Shown: positions 11,663 through 23,445, counted from the stretch's first letter. The stretch: 64,000 nucleotides of DNA from Gigaspora rosea (GCA_003550325.1 QKWP01000576.1:54941-118940), one strand, 5' to 3'. Notes: generated by a model not told the origin, from the letters alone. Translations and numbers: made by a program.

Positions 11663-13095
11663 ATCAAGGCTTTGAAAAAAAAAGAAATAATTACTGATGA
11701 TTCTGTTTTTTAAAACTACCCCAATAAGATAATTTCATATTGTGATATTAGAATAGTTTTAAGAAATCAGAAATCACTAGTAATCATCTAACAATCAAAT
11801 GATTTTTTTTTCTGATGATTTTTAAAGGGGATGCAAAATTTTGCAAACCACAATAATTTTTTTTTAAAAATTTATAGCACGATGTAGATTTTAATTAAGT
11901 TTTATTTGGCAATGTTTATTTATAAATATAATAAATTAGTTAAAATTTTATATAAAGAATTTTATATTTGCCAGATCTTTAAATTATTTAATATTTTTAA
12001 CTATTTAATTATACATATAAAGACATGTATAACACTTAATTGTCTGTAATTGATTATAATTATATAAACTCCAAACATTTTTTTTATTTATAAGTTAAAT
12101 TATGTATACACATGTACAATATTGACGATGCCCCAAATTATTAAAAAACCAAAATAGAGATCTGTTCTAGTAGATTAAATTTTGGCCTAAACTGAAAATC
12201 AAATGAATATTTGGTTTTTTTAACTGGATCAACCTCTACATAGTCTATTTTTAGTTAAATGCTTGCCTACTAATAAATGTAATTATTTAGTAAATAAAGT
12301 AATAATACTATATTATAAAATTTTCACAAATCAAAATAGATTATTCTATATACTTCGAATATAAGTTTTTACCTACTATATTTTTATATACCGGAATTGA
12401 ATATTATATACTTATTACTATGTTCATTTAATTTATGCTATTTTCTAAAAGTAAGAGATGGGTTTTGGGTGGAAGAAATGGGTTGACTTATGTTTTGTTA
12501 TTTTTTTTTAGTGGGAAAATAAATTTGACACCAAATTATTTTAATTTTATCCAATCAACATGTGACTTTTTGCAGATTAGCAGATATTTTGGGAGGTCTA
12601 ATTCCACAGATTGGTGCATATAGTTTTTTTTAATTAATTACCATGATATTATATAATAAAATTGCTTTTTTTAATATATAAATGAGCAATTTTTTTGTTT
12701 GTACATATTTTACTTATTTACTTAAACTTTGTAAGATAGATGAAGAAAACGCACTTGACTAATTTATTAACCAAATTAAACATACTTCTTTGATTTCTCA
12801 AAATACACAAGAATCCGAAACACTTTCAGAAATAACAAACCATCCCCCAAAACGATTAAAAAACTTATTAAAAAAAATCCTTTCTGGGATCCCATAGTTA
12901 ATAAATTTACTGAATTGTGAATATTAACTACTGTATAAGAATTCCTCCTATATAAATTTCTGAATATTTTTGTATATAGTTTTTTTTATTTTTTAGATTA
13001 AGATAATCCAATCTTTCATTAAATTTTTATAACTGTATTTTCTAAACTTCTGACATGTAATTCATCACATAATTCTATTTAAAATTTTGTCCAAT
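11663..13095. other. Gene-poor DNA with one coding-like remnant
   Basis: Mostly featureless A+T-rich sequence. On the plus strand, around 12745-12895, an open stretch reads HTSLISQNTQESETLSEI followed by NHPPKRLKNLLKKI. Its composition is protein-like and unlike the neighbouring DNA. It is short, broken and not assigned to a family; a transposase fragment is possible. Confidence 0.35.
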
Positions 13096-13096
13096 A

Positions 13097-13756
13097 GGGG
13101 ATTTCAGAGTTAACTTATTTTGAAAATAAGTGTGAGTTCGAAATTTTGAGATTAAAAAAATGAAATAATAGAATTTTGCAAGAAAATTTACGATTTAAAA
13201 GTATTCATTATTATATTACAAATAAAAATAAATAGGATTCATAGATTATTAATTTTAAATAAATCAGTCACTGATTTAATTCTAATTCAGAAAGCTGAAC
13301 CTTAGGTCTGAAACCTTAATGTTCTGATATAAAATTGTTATATAATTATATTAAATGAATAAATTCTGATGGTTTGTATAACATGCTCTCTTTAAAACCT
13401 TTGAAAACATACTGTAGAATACTATAAATTTCATTTAATCTTACCTCTAAAGTTATATTAGATGATATTGGAAGTCATAAATTTATACTATAGAAGGTTT
13501 CATAATTAATATATTTTGAAAATAAATAGATATTTAAAAGATCCTATTCTATTTTTAATATTCTGACATAGTGAAATTACAGTGAATTAAATAGCTCATA
13601 CATTAATAAAAATTAAGTTTTTCTTGATAAATGTTTACTGGTAAATGATTATGTAAATAAGTCTATATGTTAAGAAAATAGCTCATAATTTGAAGCAAAT
13701 ATGTCACTTATTTTATCTGAAATTGGATGCCATATCATTAATTCTGAAACCCCTTA
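13097..13756. mobile_element. Possible TIR element, ~660 bp
   Basis: The left end AGGGGATTTCAGAGTTAA and the inverse of the right end (AGGGGTTTCAGAATTAATG) match over about 18 bp. No convincing target duplication was seen and the interior is AT-rich and non-coding, so the call is tentative. Confidence 0.4.
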
Positions 13757-14179
13757 ATATATATGCATTATGTAAAGTGCCTTGCAAAATATTGTTATAA
13801 TAGAATCTTGATCAATATTGTTTATCAATAAATCATGCAATGCAATATAAGAAAATTTATTTTATTTATGTCATAATAAAAATTTTGCCACAAAGAACCT
13901 AATCAGCAAGATTTAGAATTTGAATACAAATTTAAAACTTGCAATCTTTTGGTATTACAAGACATTGCAGAAATGAAAGTCTTCTGCAATTAATCCGTAA
14001 TTGATATAAAATTCAAAAGTGGTAATATTAAAATGAAATATTTTGATTATAAATGATATATGGTTACAAATTATAATTTCTATCAAACTACAGCACAATA
14101 TACTCACACAAACAGATTCATGCCTTATTTTTTAGTAAATTAATTTATTATCATAGAAATATTGCTAATTAATTATCTA

Positions 14180-14443
14180 TTATAATGTTTGCAGATCATT
14201 GATAATAAATAAACGCTTTATATTCATTCTTTTTAACTCAATTCTACAAAATCCAAGGTTGCTTATTCCTCTGATATTACCTATGCTGGCAAATTTTTGA
14301 TAATAAATAAATGCCTTATTTTCATTCTTTTCAACTCCCATTCCATGTTTGTAACAATCTCCAAGATCGACTATTGCAGTAGTAAAAAATGATGCAGATC
14401 CAATCACTAGATCACGAGAATTTTGCTTATAAAAATTGTACAT
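14180..14443 (-). pseudogene. Sel1-like repeat fragment
   Basis: A solitary fragment of a Sel1-repeat protein (TPR-like alpha-helical solenoid used for protein-protein contacts). It reads DLGDCYKHGMGVEKNENKAF followed by YYQKFASIGNIRGISNLGFC. This gives one complete 36-residue Sel1 unit (YxxGxGVxKDxxKAxxYYxKxA pattern) and the start of a second. There is no convincing upstream or downstream continuation. Sel1 proteins are hugely expanded in Glomeromycotina, often next to kinase domains. Confidence 0.65.
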
Positions 14444-14897
14444 ATGTACGAAGTTCTTTTTATCATACGAATACTTTTTTAATATAAATTAATTAATTAT
14501 TTATTTATTTTTGCAATGAATACTTTCATCATACGTTACTCATCATTAACCCGGTTTTGACACGGGTCTGACCCAACCTGGGTTTTTTCACCTAGTATAT
14601 TATCGTGTTATTGAAAAGGTTTATAATGTGTGCTTCTTATTATATGTATATGCTATTATGTTAACATGATAAGATAATTTGACAAAAGGAGTAAAATTAT
14701 ATGCTAGTTTTCTGGACAATACAAATTTCAACAGGAAAATTAACTATCTTATATAACAATAAAATACTAAATATTAAAAAAAATCTATGACTAATTTAGA
14801 AAGGTGCTAGATTTTTACTATTACAACTTTTTAATTTGTGCTATTAGGAGTTAGTAAAATAAACAAAAGAACAACTTAATATTATACAAGTAGGTAA

Positions 14898-15053
14898 AGG
14901 CACTAATATTTATTAGGTAATATTTTAAAAGGTAGGGGTCAAGCCAAATCTTACTTCATATAAAAATTTTAGTAATTAAATTTGACAAAAATTTACCTGA
15001 GAATAAGGGTAAGCCTTTAGTAAATAGATATTAGATAATAAATGTCAGTGCTC
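14898..15053. mobile_element. PIF/Harbinger-type MITE, family 2, copy 2
   Basis: A 156-bp inverse-oriented relative of the 10676 element, flanked by TAA at 14895-14897 and 15054-15056. The ends are AGGCACTAATATTTATTA, and GAGCACTGACATTTATTA as the inverse of the right end. The interior shares the CTTACC and CTTGACCCC blocks (inverted) with copy 1 along its whole length. Confidence 0.85.
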
Positions 15054-15092
15054 TAACCAATCTCCAAAATTGTTACGATATAGATTTAGATA

Positions 15093-16085
15093 TAGTCAGA
15101 CCTCCCTATAGTCACACCCCATATAGTCACACCTCTATTTAAGCACCCGATTTTGTGTGACAGACTCATACATAGTAAAAAAACCTCATTATAGTCACAA
15201 ATTGCTTATAATCACTATCACCATGAAAATTTGATTTTTTAACAATTTTATTGATAAAAAGCCCTTATTATAGTCACCAATTTTTAACTAAATATGGATT
15301 ATATAATCTGCTTGGCCAATTTTCATATTCACATATATTTAAAATTATCTATTAATTTATAATCCGCCTGTCAACTGGAAAGTGATCCTATAGGCGAAAT
15401 GTGGAATGCTTTCATCTAAAATTTTTTTACTTACTAAGTTAATGATACATGTCCACTAATTGAAAGTTGTAGAGCTCGTCGAGATGCATCTAATGGTAGT
15501 TAGATCATCCAAATCGGCCTAGTGGATGGCGAGTTATCGCTGAAAAATGATTGGCTGACTATATAAAAATCCATGATAGAGATTACATATGAAAATCACT
15601 ATAGGCGAAATGTGGAGTGCTTCCATCTAAATCTTTTTTCTTACTAAGTTAACGATACATGCCCACTAATTAAAAGTTGTAGAGCTCATCGAGATGCATC
15701 TAACAGTGGTTAGATCATTCCAATTGACCCAGTAAATAGTGAGATATCGTTGAATAACTATTGCCTGACTATATAAAATCTCTTATGTAAACAAATATTG
15801 TTTATATAGAGATTTTATTTAGTTGGCCAATCATTTTCGACGATATCTCGCCATCCACTGGGCCAATTTGAATTATCTAACCACTGTTAGATGCGTCTCG
15901 ATGAGCTCTAAAACTTTTAATTAGTGGGCATGTATCATTAACTTAGTAAGAAAAAGTTTTAGATAGAAGCACGCCACATTTCACCTATAGATGACCATAA
16001 TGAGGTATTTTATTTATAGTCACACCTCTTTACAATCACCAAAATAGGGAGCAATGGACTTGGTGATTATAGAGAGGGACGACTG
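15093..16085. mobile_element. CAGTC-type TIR element with foldback core (core A)
   Basis: The outer ends are TAGTCAGACCTCCCTATAG and, inverted, CAGTCGTCCCTCTCTATAA, with TA on both flanks (15091-15092, 16086-16087) as in Tc1/mariner-type MITEs. Subterminal TATAGTCACACC repeats occur several times. Embedded from about 15366 to 15995 is a long palindrome: one arm (with TTGTAGAGCTCRTCGAGATG) is duplicated at 15400-15590 and 15605-15775, and an inverted arm lies at 15810-15990. The element at 62546 has the same outer shell with a different core, so the palindrome is best read as nested or exchanged. No protein is encoded. Confidence 0.75.
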
Positions 16086-16194
16086 TAGATTTATTATACA
16101 AATTTATATAATCACTAGCTTTTTGAATATAGATTTTTTTTAAAATTCAGAATAACTAGCTTCATAAAAGCTTAGCACTAGTTTTTTATATATA

Positions 16195-16716
16195 CTTTCT
16201 ATAACTCTGGTAAATGTGAAATTGTATTGAGGATTTAAGATCCAAAAACTAGACTGAATTTAGTTAAATACAAGTCTCTAATTTTGTTCTTTTTGCCTTT
16301 TCATTTCTTCTTACTAATTTTTTTCTTCTTTTATAGATCTTTGGTAAATATAAAATAGCATAAAGAATTGGGTTTGGAAACTAGGCTAGGCTTAAATAAG
16401 TACTGGTTTTTAATTTTGTTCATTCTTTTTTTTGTTTCTTACATATTTTTTTTTCTTTATAGGTCTCTCGCGAATGTGAAATAATATTGAAGAATTGAAA
16501 TCTAAAAACTAGACTAGGATTTAAATAAGTACAAGTCTCTAGGTTTATTTTTTTTGTTTTTTTTTTATTTCTTCTTACTAATTTTTCTTCTTTTGTAGAT
16601 ATCTAGTGAATATGAAGTAGTATTGAGGAATTGGAAGCTAGACTAGAACTTAAATAAGTACTCATTTTTAGTTTTGTTTTTTTTTATTTTTTTTTTGTTT
16701 CTTCTCCTTTTTTTAT
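16195..16716. repeat. Tandem repeat, ~130-bp unit, first block of 4
   Basis: Units start around 16205, 16340, 16464 and 16601 with a TCTCTGGTRAATRTGAAAT-like word, followed by AACTAGACTAG, TTAAATAAGTACAAGTCTCT and a long T-rich tract. The array resumes at 17530 after an insertion. Confidence 0.75.
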
Positions 16717-16720
16717 TGTA

Positions 16721-17524
16721 CTGTGTTATACAAAATAACAATCATGGGATTATTTTGAAAATTGCATTCCCTAAAAATAGCATACTGTGGTTTGAAATAA
16801 TGCCCATGCATGTTCTGAAATAGTGCACACTATATATAGAATACTATATAATTGAATACATAATAAAAGTATTTAATGAATGCGTCATATTTATTCTTTA
16901 TAGCTTTAATTGCTTCAAGAATTAACTATCATTAAATATTCAAGTAGCACTATTCTTATTCTAGCAGGATAATAAATTGTTATAGCTATTCTTTTTGATT
17001 TTAATACTGAAATATAATTTTTGATAATAAATTAATGTTTTATGCACATCTTTTTTGAAGTTAGAACTATAATAGCTTTAGAGTGCTGCATAATAATGTC
17101 AAAGAACAAAGAAAAACAAGGTCATAAATCTATAGATGATACTTTAGATTTAAGGTTTTAAAAAATAAATAGTTTGCTTTTTACTATTGCTATGTTAAAG
17201 TTCAACAATAGGTTAATTGTCTATATATATATATACAGTCAGCCCTTTTAGAACCAGTATGCATGAAGTATCAGAAATAGCAGGTTATTGGTTATTACTT
17301 ATGGAATGGGTGTCTGGTGGATTAATTTTTAACTGATTTTGACAGGTTATCAGTTTTGACAAGATTGGTTCTGAGAGGACCGACCGACTGAATTAAGGTT
17401 TAAATTTTTAGCATTAGTACAAAATAAAAAATCGTGTTATCTCAAAATAGTGCACATGGGCGCATCTAAAATAGTGCACAGGTGATTGAAATACTGCGCA
17501 GTTGTGTGTTATTTTACGGTAATA
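16721..17524. mobile_element. ~800-bp TIR element inside the tandem repeat
   Basis: The left end CTGTGTTATACAAAATAAC matches the inverse of the right end CTGTATTACCGTAAAATAAC. Subterminal AAATAGTGCACA words are repeated on both sides in inverse orientation. The 130-bp tandem repeat continues on both sides. A CAGTC-type MITE is nested inside (17236-17390). A related end pattern occurs at 26331-26765. The target duplication was not resolved. Confidence 0.55.
17236..17390. mobile_element. CAGTC-type (Tc1-like) MITE
   Basis: A 155-bp element with CAGTCAGCCCTTTTAGAACC on the left and CAGTCGGTCGGTCCTCTCAG as the inverse of the right end. AGAACCA is shared slightly inside both ends. TA precedes the left end; the right TA appears mutated to AA. 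Confidence 0.65.
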
Positions 17525-17529
17525 CAGAA

Positions 17530-17745
17530 GGTCTCTGGTATATATTAGAAAATTAGAATTCAAAAACTAGACCAGAATTATGATAAGTACTAGTCTCTAG
17601 TTTCATTTTTTTTATCTTTTTTTATTTCTTTTTGCTTATTTTCTCTTTTTTTATGATTTCTGATAAATATAAAATAGTGTTAGAGAATTAGAATTTAGGA
17701 ACTAGATAAGTACTTCTTTTTTGGCACTAATTTTTTTTTAGGTTT
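17530..17745. repeat. Tandem repeat, ~130-bp unit, second block
   Basis: Two further units (about 17532 and 17659) of the repeat at 16195-16716, with the same AACTAGA, AAGTACTAGTCTCTAGTTT and T-rich parts. Confidence 0.7.
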
Positions 17746-19020
17746 GGAATCTCATATTGAGTTGATGAAAACAAAAAGTGTTAGATATAAGTTATGTAGT
17801 AACAATTGTGATCTATTGTTATAATATAAAAAATTTGTAAATGTAAACAAAGATTATTTTGTTATTATGTTTTTTTAATAGATATAGACTAGTAGCTAAA
17901 ATTAGATATATTAGTTAATTTTAATTTGTAATCAAGCATTGACAAGACGGTCAAAATAATAAAAAAAAATAAAATAAAAAATTAGTTACCATAAATGTTA
18001 CTTTTCAAAGTAGTAATTTATTGAATGATTAAATGATTACAATTAATTATACATTTTCTTGAAAAATAATTGTTAAAGTGAACAGAATTTCATACTCACA
18101 CTGGTTAAATTTATTTAACAATTAAATAATTATGTTAATTATAGATTCTCTGAGACACAATCCCAAAATTATTGCAGGTTGCATAATTTGTGATCTCTGT
18201 AATAATTACTGAACAAAATCTCTTGGGATGGCCTGTTTGGATAAGAGAGAGGCAATTGTATATACTAAATCAAAATAATTTAATACACAAAAATTATATA
18301 GCTTACTGCATTTCTAATGCGTTTCTTGTTAGAATTTAACCAATTTTAACTTTCTTATAATAAAGCAAATTAAAAATTTTTTAGCATAAAAAAAATAAAA
18401 TTGATTTCAAACTATATAAAGTCTTAAAAATGCTCGAATTATCTGATCAAGCTTACTCAAGTTTACATTTCTGGTTTTGCATGACAATATTGCACAGCTA
18501 TCTTATTTAGTGTTTAGAAATAATTGTTAGTACTTGTTACTTTTCTGATAAATTTTAGTTGTATTAATATTTATTTTTAGTAATTGATTTTCTTTGCTTA
18601 ACTTTTTTTAGAAATTTTGGATTTTACAAATTTCAACTGATTGTAGCCTATTTTCTATTTTCTTGTGCTTGTATTTGCAATTGTGATTGCACTTGTATAA
18701 GAGCAGTGCATGTGAAGCACTGCGCATGCTCAAGCACTCTCAAAATTTTTCGCTTATTGAACATTGGTTGTATATAGTATAAATTGCAAATAATAATAAA
18801 AAGGAGGTTCAATTTTTCTAAAATGCATGAATAAAAAATATATAATTTAATTACTAAATATAAGACAATTACCTAACCTTAATTGGTAAAAATATAAATT
18901 AGTTGCAAATAAATAATGATTATAAAGGAAATCCTTTATTATTAAAATGCATAAATAAATTAACAAAATATTACCAAATATAAAATAACTATCTAACCTT
19001 AATAGATAAAAATTTAATTA
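17746..19020. other. AT-rich intergenic with a short duplication
   Basis: No gene supported. Around 18690-18735 is an imperfect hairpin containing GCAGTGCATG and CACTGCGCATGC. At about 18820-19010 a ~115-bp segment occurs twice in tandem (AAAATGCATRAATAAA ... CTAACCTTAATWGRTAAAAAT). Confidence 0.45.
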
Positions 19021-19023
19021 TTA

Positions 19024-19933
19024 TCCCTTCGTGTGTTATGCAGGCAAATTTGCCTGCAAAATTTATTTTTTGTATAATTGCTAAAAAAGTAAATATAAAA
19101 GAGCCCCTAAAAAATATTTAAAATAATTCAGTTAGCTTTATACAATACTTTGGCAAAATATTAATTTTAAATTTGTCATATTAAAAATTTTTACTAACTA
19201 AAAATTATATTTTCGCCTATATATAAAATTATATTAAAAATTTTAAAATTTTCAACAGTGAATAACTTTTGATCTACTGAACCGTTTTGGATGATTTAAC
19301 TACCAAAATGATCGTCTAAATGAGACGATTCTAATGAACCTAAAATCGCTAAAATTTGATCACTGGATCCTAAGAACGATGATGGTTTATTTATGTTAAA
19401 ATCTTTATCTATCTTAGGATCCCGTGATCGGATTTTAACGATTTTGGATTCATTAGAATCGTCTCACTGAGACAATCATTTTGTTAGTTAAATCGTCCAA
19501 AACGGATCAGTAGATCAAAAGTTATTCAATATTTAAGATTTTTAATATAATAATAATAATTTTAATATACATAAATATAATACATTAAACCAACTTTAAC
19601 TACTTTTTTTTTGAAAAATGTTAATTTTTTTATATTTAGTAAACTTAAAATAAAAATTATAATGATAAATTGGGGGACTAAATTTATTTAAAATTTTTTT
19701 AAAATTTAAAACTTAAATTATTTTCTCAATTTTATACCAATATATAATTTTAACTTTGTATAAATTTATATAAAATATAGTTATTTTAAAAATTTATTAT
19801 TCAAAAACAAAATATAAATCTAAAAGAATACTATAATAAAAATTAAATAAAGTTTTATAAAAAAATTTTTTTAAAAATTTTATATAACTTTTTGCAGGCA
19901 AATTTGCCTGCAACTCCTTAACACACGAAGGGA
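19024..19933. mobile_element. TCCCTTCG-type TIR element with foldback core (core B)
   Basis: A 910-bp element with TA on both flanks (19022-19023, 19934-19935). The ends match over about 16 bp (TCCCTTCGTGTGTTA) and both then carry the perfect 18-bp palindrome GCAGGCAAATTTGCCTGC. In the middle (19255-19530) is a second, larger palindrome with arms of about 110 bp around CCGTTTTGGATGATTTAAC and GAGACGATTCTAATGAA. That core also occurs in the element at 62546. It is non-coding. Confidence 0.8.
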
Positions 19934-19980
19934 TAATTTAGTTTAAAAAGCTCAATAATCGATAAAAATGCTATTCATTC

Positions 19981-20394
19981 TAGGGATGTTAACAGAGTGC
20001 TCCAGGGTGGTGTGGTGCATACTCTGGCAGAGTATCCCTTAACACCACACCATACTGAAGTATGAATCAGAGCATACTCCAAAGTGTAACCCGGAGCATA
20101 ACCCAGAGTATAACCCAGAGTACTATGTGCTAAGCACTATGTAATACTTTGGAGTTTATAGTACTGTATTTTTGAAAATATGCTACCTTATTTTTGGGAA
20201 ATACAATAAAAAATATATATATAATAATACTTCGGAGTATAATTTATTTTGTATTAGTAGTATTACTCCAGAGCAATTACTCCTATTAATAGTATTTTAG
20301 TAATCCGAGTTGGTATCATGTCTAGACCACACTGGTATAGAGTGGGTTATACTCCACAGTTACTCTGGAGTACTTTACTCCATTAACATCCCTA
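19981..20394. mobile_element. hAT-type MITE
   Basis: A 414-bp element with termini TAGGGATGTTAA...TTAACATCCCTA, flanked by ATTCATTC (19973-19980) and ATTCATTT (20395-20402), a 7/8 match to an 8-bp target duplication. The interior is full of ACTCCAGAGTA-type palindromic words repeated in both orientations, a common hAT subterminal arrangement. Confidence 0.85.
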
Positions 20395-20631
20395 ATTCAT
20401 TTATATGTATATAATATTTTTTTACTTATTGATATTTTAAAAAAAACATAATGCCTTATGAACTTTAATACTATAAAATTACAAAAGTAGAGTTCCGATC
20501 CATAGATATTTAGTGTTGTAAACTTTTTTAATTATTATTTTTCTTTTGTGCAATTCTGTTCTGTACATAGTTAGAGTATTTGCCCTGAGCAATGTGTTTT
20601 CTTTTTAGTATATAACTAAAATAGGTAGTAG

Positions 20632-21230
20632 ATAACACCGGGTCGGATAGCGCAGTGGTTAGCGCTCCAGGGTTGCATTCGCAAGGTCGCCGGTTCAAGT
20701 CTAGTGGATAACAAAAACTGTGTTGGGACCACGAATGGCCAGGATCTACATTGAGGCTTCACACTTCTTCTCCATCTACGGACATGGACTATAGTGATAA
20801 GAGCTGTATGACATAGCCACAAAGGTCATGCAGCATCCAGAAAAGGAAAGAAAATCTAACAAGAAATGTCATAAACATAAGGGATATCCACTATAAAAAG
20901 AAAAAATTGAGAAACGTGTAAGGGTACCTGACGATACCGCACTGACCAAAAATGGAAAGTGCACCCAGGGCGTGGGAAAAATGGCCAATTTATATAGCGC
21001 ACCGGTGGACATTGACGACCTTAAAGATACCTAAGATCCGCGAGGTACGGGGCACCAGGGCGTGGTGGGTCGGCTGGATCCCCCGGGAAAACGGACGATA
21101 GGAGGGAGGTATAGGTTAATTAGGATAGAAACCCCTGATGTAAAAATGTAACATAAGACCTTTGAAATTTGAATAAAGAGCGCCACTCGCGCCCCTAGCA
21201 ATAGAACTAGGGTTTAAGTTTAAAAAAAAA
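20632..21230 (+). mobile_element. tRNA-derived SINE
   Basis: A roughly 600-bp retroposed element. Its head is tRNA-like: an A box (TAGCGCAGTGGTTAGCGC, 20647-20664) and a B box (GGTTCAAGTC, 20692-20701) at tRNA spacing, giving an internal RNA polymerase III promoter. A tRNA-unrelated, G+C-richer body follows, ending GAATAAAG...GGGTTTAAGTTT and an A tail. Both sides carry the identical target duplication AAAATAGGTAGTAG (20618-20631 and 21230-21243). The perfect duplication suggests a fairly recent insertion. Its partner LINE is not identified. Its source tRNA is not determined. Confidence 0.9.
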
Positions 21231-21330
21231 AAATAGGTAGTAGTTTTAGACCTCAGATCTAAGTTCTGGACTACTAACAATGGTTTGGAACTATAGATTT
21301 TGGTCTAGGACCAAAAAAGTTTGAAGTTTA

Positions 21331-21475
21331 GGGGAGTGACAAAAATCAGTTGATTTTTCAGGGGGAGGGGGTAAAAAAAAGTTGAAATTATATATAAGAA
21401 CCTGACTATATTATATTAAGGAAGAGGGAGGGGGTAGGCCTCTGAAAAAAAATTAGGTGATTAATGACATGGCCC
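21331..21475. mobile_element. PIF/Harbinger-type MITE, family 1, copy 2
   Basis: A 145-bp copy of the element at 10012, flanked by TTA at 21328-21330 and 21476-21478. The ends are GGGGAGTGACAAAAATCAG, and GGGCCATGTCATTAATCACC as the inverse of the right end. It lies about 90 bp downstream of the SINE. Confidence 0.85.
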
Positions 21476-21479
21476 TTAA

Positions 21480-22950
21480 GATAGTAGTCTTGAGCCGTTA
21501 TAGATTAAAAAGGGCATAATTCATTTTGCTTAAACAAACCAATTTTATAGTTCTCACCAATAAACAATAACCCAATCTAACCTTAAAAACTGATTTATCC
21601 CAATTTAGTATAAACCCATACTTTCCTACTTTGTATCTAGAATTTCAGCTGATTCTGATTCAGCTACCTAGACCAAATTCAGATTAATATTATTGACTTT
21701 AAACCTCGCAGCACATATATAACTATTCTCACACTCTTAAGTCCTACTTATTGTTATATGATATGTAAACAATGATATCTAACTCAGATATCTGAATTAA
21801 AAAAAAACAGATATCCATTGTTATGCTCAATTTTTTTGTTTCATTTTTTTATCATTATCATTATTTTTTGAATTTTTTATTTTGATATAGTTTGTGGTGA
21901 TTAAAGCTTCAATCGAAAGATTGAAGTTTCAAGTGAATAATTAAAACTCCAATCAAATGATTAAAGCTCCAATCACGAAATTGAAGCTCCAAGTAGGTGA
22001 TTAAACTCTAATCAAGAGATTGAAGCTCCAATAGAGAATGGAACTATTTAACCATTTAAAAATTGCTCTATAGTTCTGGGCAAATTATGTTGGTCATGAG
22101 CCAGAATTATTTAATGCTGGCCAAATTAAACAGTTAAACAGTTAAACAATTAAATGATTAGAAAGCGAGGAATTAAAAAATCCACAGGAATTAAAGATAT
22201 ATAGGGGTGTAGTTTCAGTTTGTGAAGGAAAGAAAGATTATTAAAACGATTGTTAATAATTGTGGATAGTATTTAGTATTATTATAATAATCTGACATAT
22301 AAATTTTTCTAATAAAGAAAAACCTATAACCTGTAATTATGTGTGTTAGTTTATTGATTTAAACCATTTAACCTTAACCACTATTTGTTCACGATCGAAG
22401 CTAAAGTCCTATAAGCTCTCTCATTGGTTGTAACACCAGATATAGCTTATTGGATAAATGGATGAAGAATTGATCTGAATTGGAACTCTACCCTTAACAA
22501 ATTACTTGAAGACCAGAAAACAAAACTGAAAAAAAAACCAAAATATAAAGAACCTATTCATACCCATAATCGTGATTCTTTTATTAATACTTAACATTAC
22601 ATCACGAATTTCAAAATTAATCGGAACCCAATCACTTAAAATTAAACCAAGAACGAAATCAAATTTCATTATTACGCTAAAACGAAAAAGAATTTCAACA
22701 CAATAAAATAGGAATCAAAAGTTAAATTACCTATTAGCATTTTAGAATGACAACAATATAAAAAAAATATAGATAACTAAACTCCCAGCGCATGAGCAGG
22801 CGCATGACTTGTTGTAATTTATATGTATGTGTGCTTATGATGTGATGATCATTATATCGACTAATTAAATGCATCTCTGTGTAATTTTTTAGCAATCGAA
22901 ATATTGCACATGTATCGTGATGTAATTCTGATTATTTTCATATTGAGAAG
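21480..22950. other. Gene-poor DNA with a small tandem repeat
   Basis: No gene supported. At 21899-22036 an ~18-bp unit (GATTAAAGCTCCAATCA and variants) repeats about seven times. The remainder is AT-rich without clear structure. Confidence 0.5.
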
Positions 22951-22951
22951 A

Positions 22952-23188
22952 TCAAATTATAAGACTATTTTGCATTTTGTTTGACTGAAAGTTTTTTAAC
23001 AATATGACAATATGATCGGTCCGGTCGACTGGGCCGATTAATTTTCGCAGCCGGGTCGGCCCGAGAATTTGGCATCGGCCCGTATCACTAGTAATTGCGG
23101 GTGTTAGCAAATCTTCTGTGGGTCGAGTAACTCGACCCACAGAAGATTTGCTAACACCCGAGTGTTTAGCAATTACTCTAATTGACAA
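22952..23188 (-). pseudogene. Transposase helix-turn-helix fragment
   Basis: The minus strand opens with SIRVIAKHSGVSKSSVGRV, a recognisable helix-turn-helix DNA-binding motif of Tc1/mariner-type transposases (SxRxIAxxLGVSxSxVxR pattern). The remaining frame (after about residue 28) crosses a palindrome and GC-rich repeats and is not transposase-like. Only the HTH-coding fragment is real. Its GVSKSSVGRV part is duplicated in inverse orientation (see 23098-23160). Confidence 0.55.
23098..23160. repeat. Perfect 63-bp palindrome (inverted duplication of HTH code)
   Basis: Two 31-base arms, identical and inverted, are separated by a single base; the left arm starts CGGGTGTTAGCAAATC. Both arms encode GVSKSSVGRV in opposite directions. 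The homology continues outside (AGTAATTGC on both sides) apart from an 8-base indel. A transcript from either strand would fold into a long perfect hairpin. Confidence 0.9.
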
Positions 23189-23317
23189 GCCCTCTTTTAA
23201 CTATTTTCCAACGGTTATGGTTTAAAAGTATCATATTTGATGAATTAAAAAATCAGATAAGATATTAATTTGTAACGGTACAAAAAAATTATATATGTTG
23301 CTGTAATAGTAAGTTAA

Positions 23318-23445
23318 TAGTCGATTGCTTACTGATCAATATTTAATTTGGTAATTGATTTAATAGACGATTGTTTGCTGATCTATATTTAATTCAGTAC
23401 CTAATTCGTAGCTGATTGCTTGCTTAATTCGGATAACCGATTTGA
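23318..23445. repeat. Tandem repeat, ~45-50-bp unit, ~2.5 copies
   Basis: Diverged units of CGATTGCTTACTGATCAATA-type sequence followed by TTTAATTYRGTAMYTRATT. They lie just upstream of the protease-like gene. Confidence 0.5.

Noticed and set aside
18690-18740. Possible small RNA hairpin with GCAGTGCATG arms
   Set aside because: The pairing is imperfect and short, with no supporting promoter or terminator; left only as a note in the intergenic entry.
20616-20822. 68-codon minus-strand frame
   Set aside because: It is the reverse strand of the SINE head, explained by its tRNA-like sequence.
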